6,740 nucleotides of DNA from Thermoplasmatota archaeon (GTDB lineage: Archaea; Thermoplasmatota; Thermoplasmata; GCA-020350865; JAUVCJ01), in contig JAUVCJ010000132.1 of assembly GCA_030595765.1 (NCBI GenBank), positions 1 to 6,740 of the forward strand. The letters are read 5' to 3'. How positions within the stretch are numbered: the stretch's first letter is position 1; every line of letters begins with the position of its first letter. Both the position numbers and the translations under genes were made by a program. The notes under the pieces were generated by a model. The model had not been told where the DNA came from. It was given only the letters and a program-made list of their open reading frames with translations, and did not search any database. Shown one piece after another: positions 5,542-6,740 of this stretch.

Positions 5542-6740
5542 TTACCCGCGCATTACAATGGTACCAGCCAGGTAATCACCAATTCTCTGGCGCCATGGGT
5601 TCCTTGACATTGTTACGTAGCCGATTATGTAGCCAAGTGGCAAGAAATCAAGAGGCCGGATCATGTTCCGTGTCAAAGCTCCCATGAAGCCCAAGCGGGT
5701 CTGATCCACTTCCACCACCCTGATCTTGACCAAACGCTTACCCAGCGTTCGCCCCCAAAGGGTCTCGCAGGTTGTGAAATATACCATCTCCGATGCCAGC
5801 ATCAGCAATAGAAAGGCCATGAACCATACCGAGCCGAAAGGATCGCTGATCTTGAATGCCGAGGGATATATCGATACAAGAACGACATAGGCGCTTATCC
5901 ATAGTGCAACCAGAAACAGCATGTCAAAGATATAGGCTACTGATCTGGCCTTGATGGTTGCGAATGACTTTATTTCCAATGCATGTATCCTTAGCATCAG
6001 GTTCCTTGCAGTGACCAGACACCTGTATGCAACCACCTGAGAATGGTCTTTGCCCTCTGCAATGGCTATTAAAAGATTAAAATCCCCAAGATGATATGGG
6101 TTTAGACCTAGAGTTCTTAGAACCTGTGTCGGCTCCTGCTTTAGCCCGTAACGTGCCCCGGCCTTTCTGGCTTTTTGCTCAACTGCCTTCATTGCCAAGG
6201 TTACAACCAGATGATACTGCCCCTCGGTGTAGGCCTTCTCTGCCCTGCTCAGGGTCGCATCAATAGAAGCCTGAATTCCCTCCATCCGTCCAAGGATTCT
6301 GGGGCTATTTTTAAGGCTTTTTGTGGCTGTAAGAAAATGCGGTGCCATTGCCAGAAGTCCTGCAATGAAGACCATGTCCATGATGCCAGCTCCACCGATG
6401 GACCCAGCTGCAACGGTTGTCGCTCCGGTTTGTGTAGATAGCTGGAGTGCCGAGATTATCTCGGGTATACGCACGATATCCGCACCGATAAGCACCCCGA
6501 GAGTAGCCACGACATAGGCATATGGTGCAGCAATTATAGCATCTCTTTTGTATAGAACATAACCCAGGCCAGCAGCGGCCATGGATGGGAACAGGAAATA
6601 TGGGAACTCGCTATACACCCCGATAGATGGTTCGAACGTGGTCACCATGTAGGTCATCACAGACACCGCTAACACCCCAAGGGCAGCCATTCCTTTGGAG
6701 CTTATCTTGGTCCTGAACAGGTGAATTGAGATGGCAATTG
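5542..6740 (-). CDS. Multi-domain membrane protein: DUF1614-like, HEPN-like helical domain, RDD domain (N-terminus outside the window)
   Basis: The frame stays open from the right edge to the stop at 5542. The ATG at 6690 is only an internal Met, because the frame continues upstream (IAISIHLFRTKISSKG) without a stop and the DUF1614 similarity does too. Numbering from that Met, residues up to about 120 are hydrophobic and DUF1614-like, with AAPYAYVVATLGVLIGAD (54-71) and SIGGAGIMDMVFIAGLLA (97-114). Residues about 134-240 form a soluble helical domain (SRAEKAYTEGQYHLVV, then MKAVEQKARKAGARYG) resembling HEPN domains, ending in ARNLMLRIH. Residues about 245-382 are an RDD domain: KARSVAYIFDMLF, membrane helices near 252-275 and 287-305, LWGRTLGKRLVKIRVVEV at 311-328, and the close QRIGDYLAGTIV at 368-379. 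RDD proteins are poorly characterised, and a few have been linked to ion transport. The function of this fusion is unknown. It converges on ftcD and shows no functional link to it. Confidence 0.85.
   Translation of the reverse strand, partial: IAISIHLFRTKISSKGMAALGVLAVSVMTYMVTTFEPSIGVYSEFPYFLFPSMAAAGLGYVLYKRDAIIAAPYAYVVATLGVLIGADIVRIPEIISALQLSTQTGATTVAAGSIGGAGIMDMVFIAGLLAMAPHFLTATKSLKNSPRILGRMEGIQASIDATLSRAEKAYTEGQYHLVVTLAMKAVEQKARKAGARYGLKQEPTQVLRTLGLNPYHLGDFNLLIAIAEGKDHSQVVAYRCLVTARNLMLRIHALEIKSFATIKARSVAYIFDMLFLVALWISAYVVLVSIYPSAFKISDPFGSVWFMAFLLLMLASEMVYFTTCETLWGRTLGKRLVKIRVVEVDQTRLGFMGALTRNMIRPLDFLPLGYIIGYVTMSRNPWRQRIGDYLAGTIVMRG

Overview
The window looks like a piece of an archaeal chromosome, most likely from the Thermoplasmatota (for example a Methanomassiliicoccales-like or marine benthic lineage). 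The clues are a DUF835 protein next to a KaiC/RadA-like ATPase, an archaeal-style dUTPase, an AGA/AGG- and ATA-rich codon style, and a GAGGTGAT ribosome binding site that suits an archaeal 16S tail. The lineage call is inference; there is no rRNA or other marker in the window.

Layout. The left third is a two-gene minus-strand unit. A secreted/membrane protein comes first (signal peptide, two DUF11-like extracellular domains, one membrane helix, Lys/Pro-rich linker, cytoplasmic DUF835; 390-2096), and 51 bases after it a KaiC-like P-loop ATPase starts (1-338, cut by the window edge). A 68-base divergent promoter region holding a perfect 13-base palindrome separates this unit from the plus-strand genes. 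These are a dUTPase/dCTP-deaminase-family enzyme (2165-2635), then after a 205-base gap rich in repeats, argF (2841-3764) and a fused bifunctional ftcD (3798-5477), the last two 33 bases apart and probably one operon. A minus-strand gene (5542 to beyond 6740) converges on ftcD. It encodes a multi-domain membrane protein: DUF1614-like, HEPN-like helical domain, then RDD.

How the genes work together. The DUF835/ATPase pair has the layout of a transmembrane sensor or scaffold with a cytoplasmic ATPase partner, though its function is unknown. argF and ftcD belong to nitrogen and one-carbon metabolism: OTCase uses carbamoyl phosphate plus ornithine, and FtcD returns formiminoglutamate to glutamate, ammonia and methenyl-tetrahydrofolate. 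Their pairing suggests an amino-acid-using archaeon with folate-linked C1 chemistry. The dUTPase is nucleotide-pool housekeeping.

Points most worth following: the DUF11-TM-DUF835 plus ATPase operon, the DUF1614/HEPN-like/RDD fusion, a Dcd-family enzyme with serine where the deaminase catalytic glutamate should be, and a 24-base tandem repeat with a hairpin in the predicted argF leader. No RNA genes, insertion sequences or CRISPR arrays were seen.
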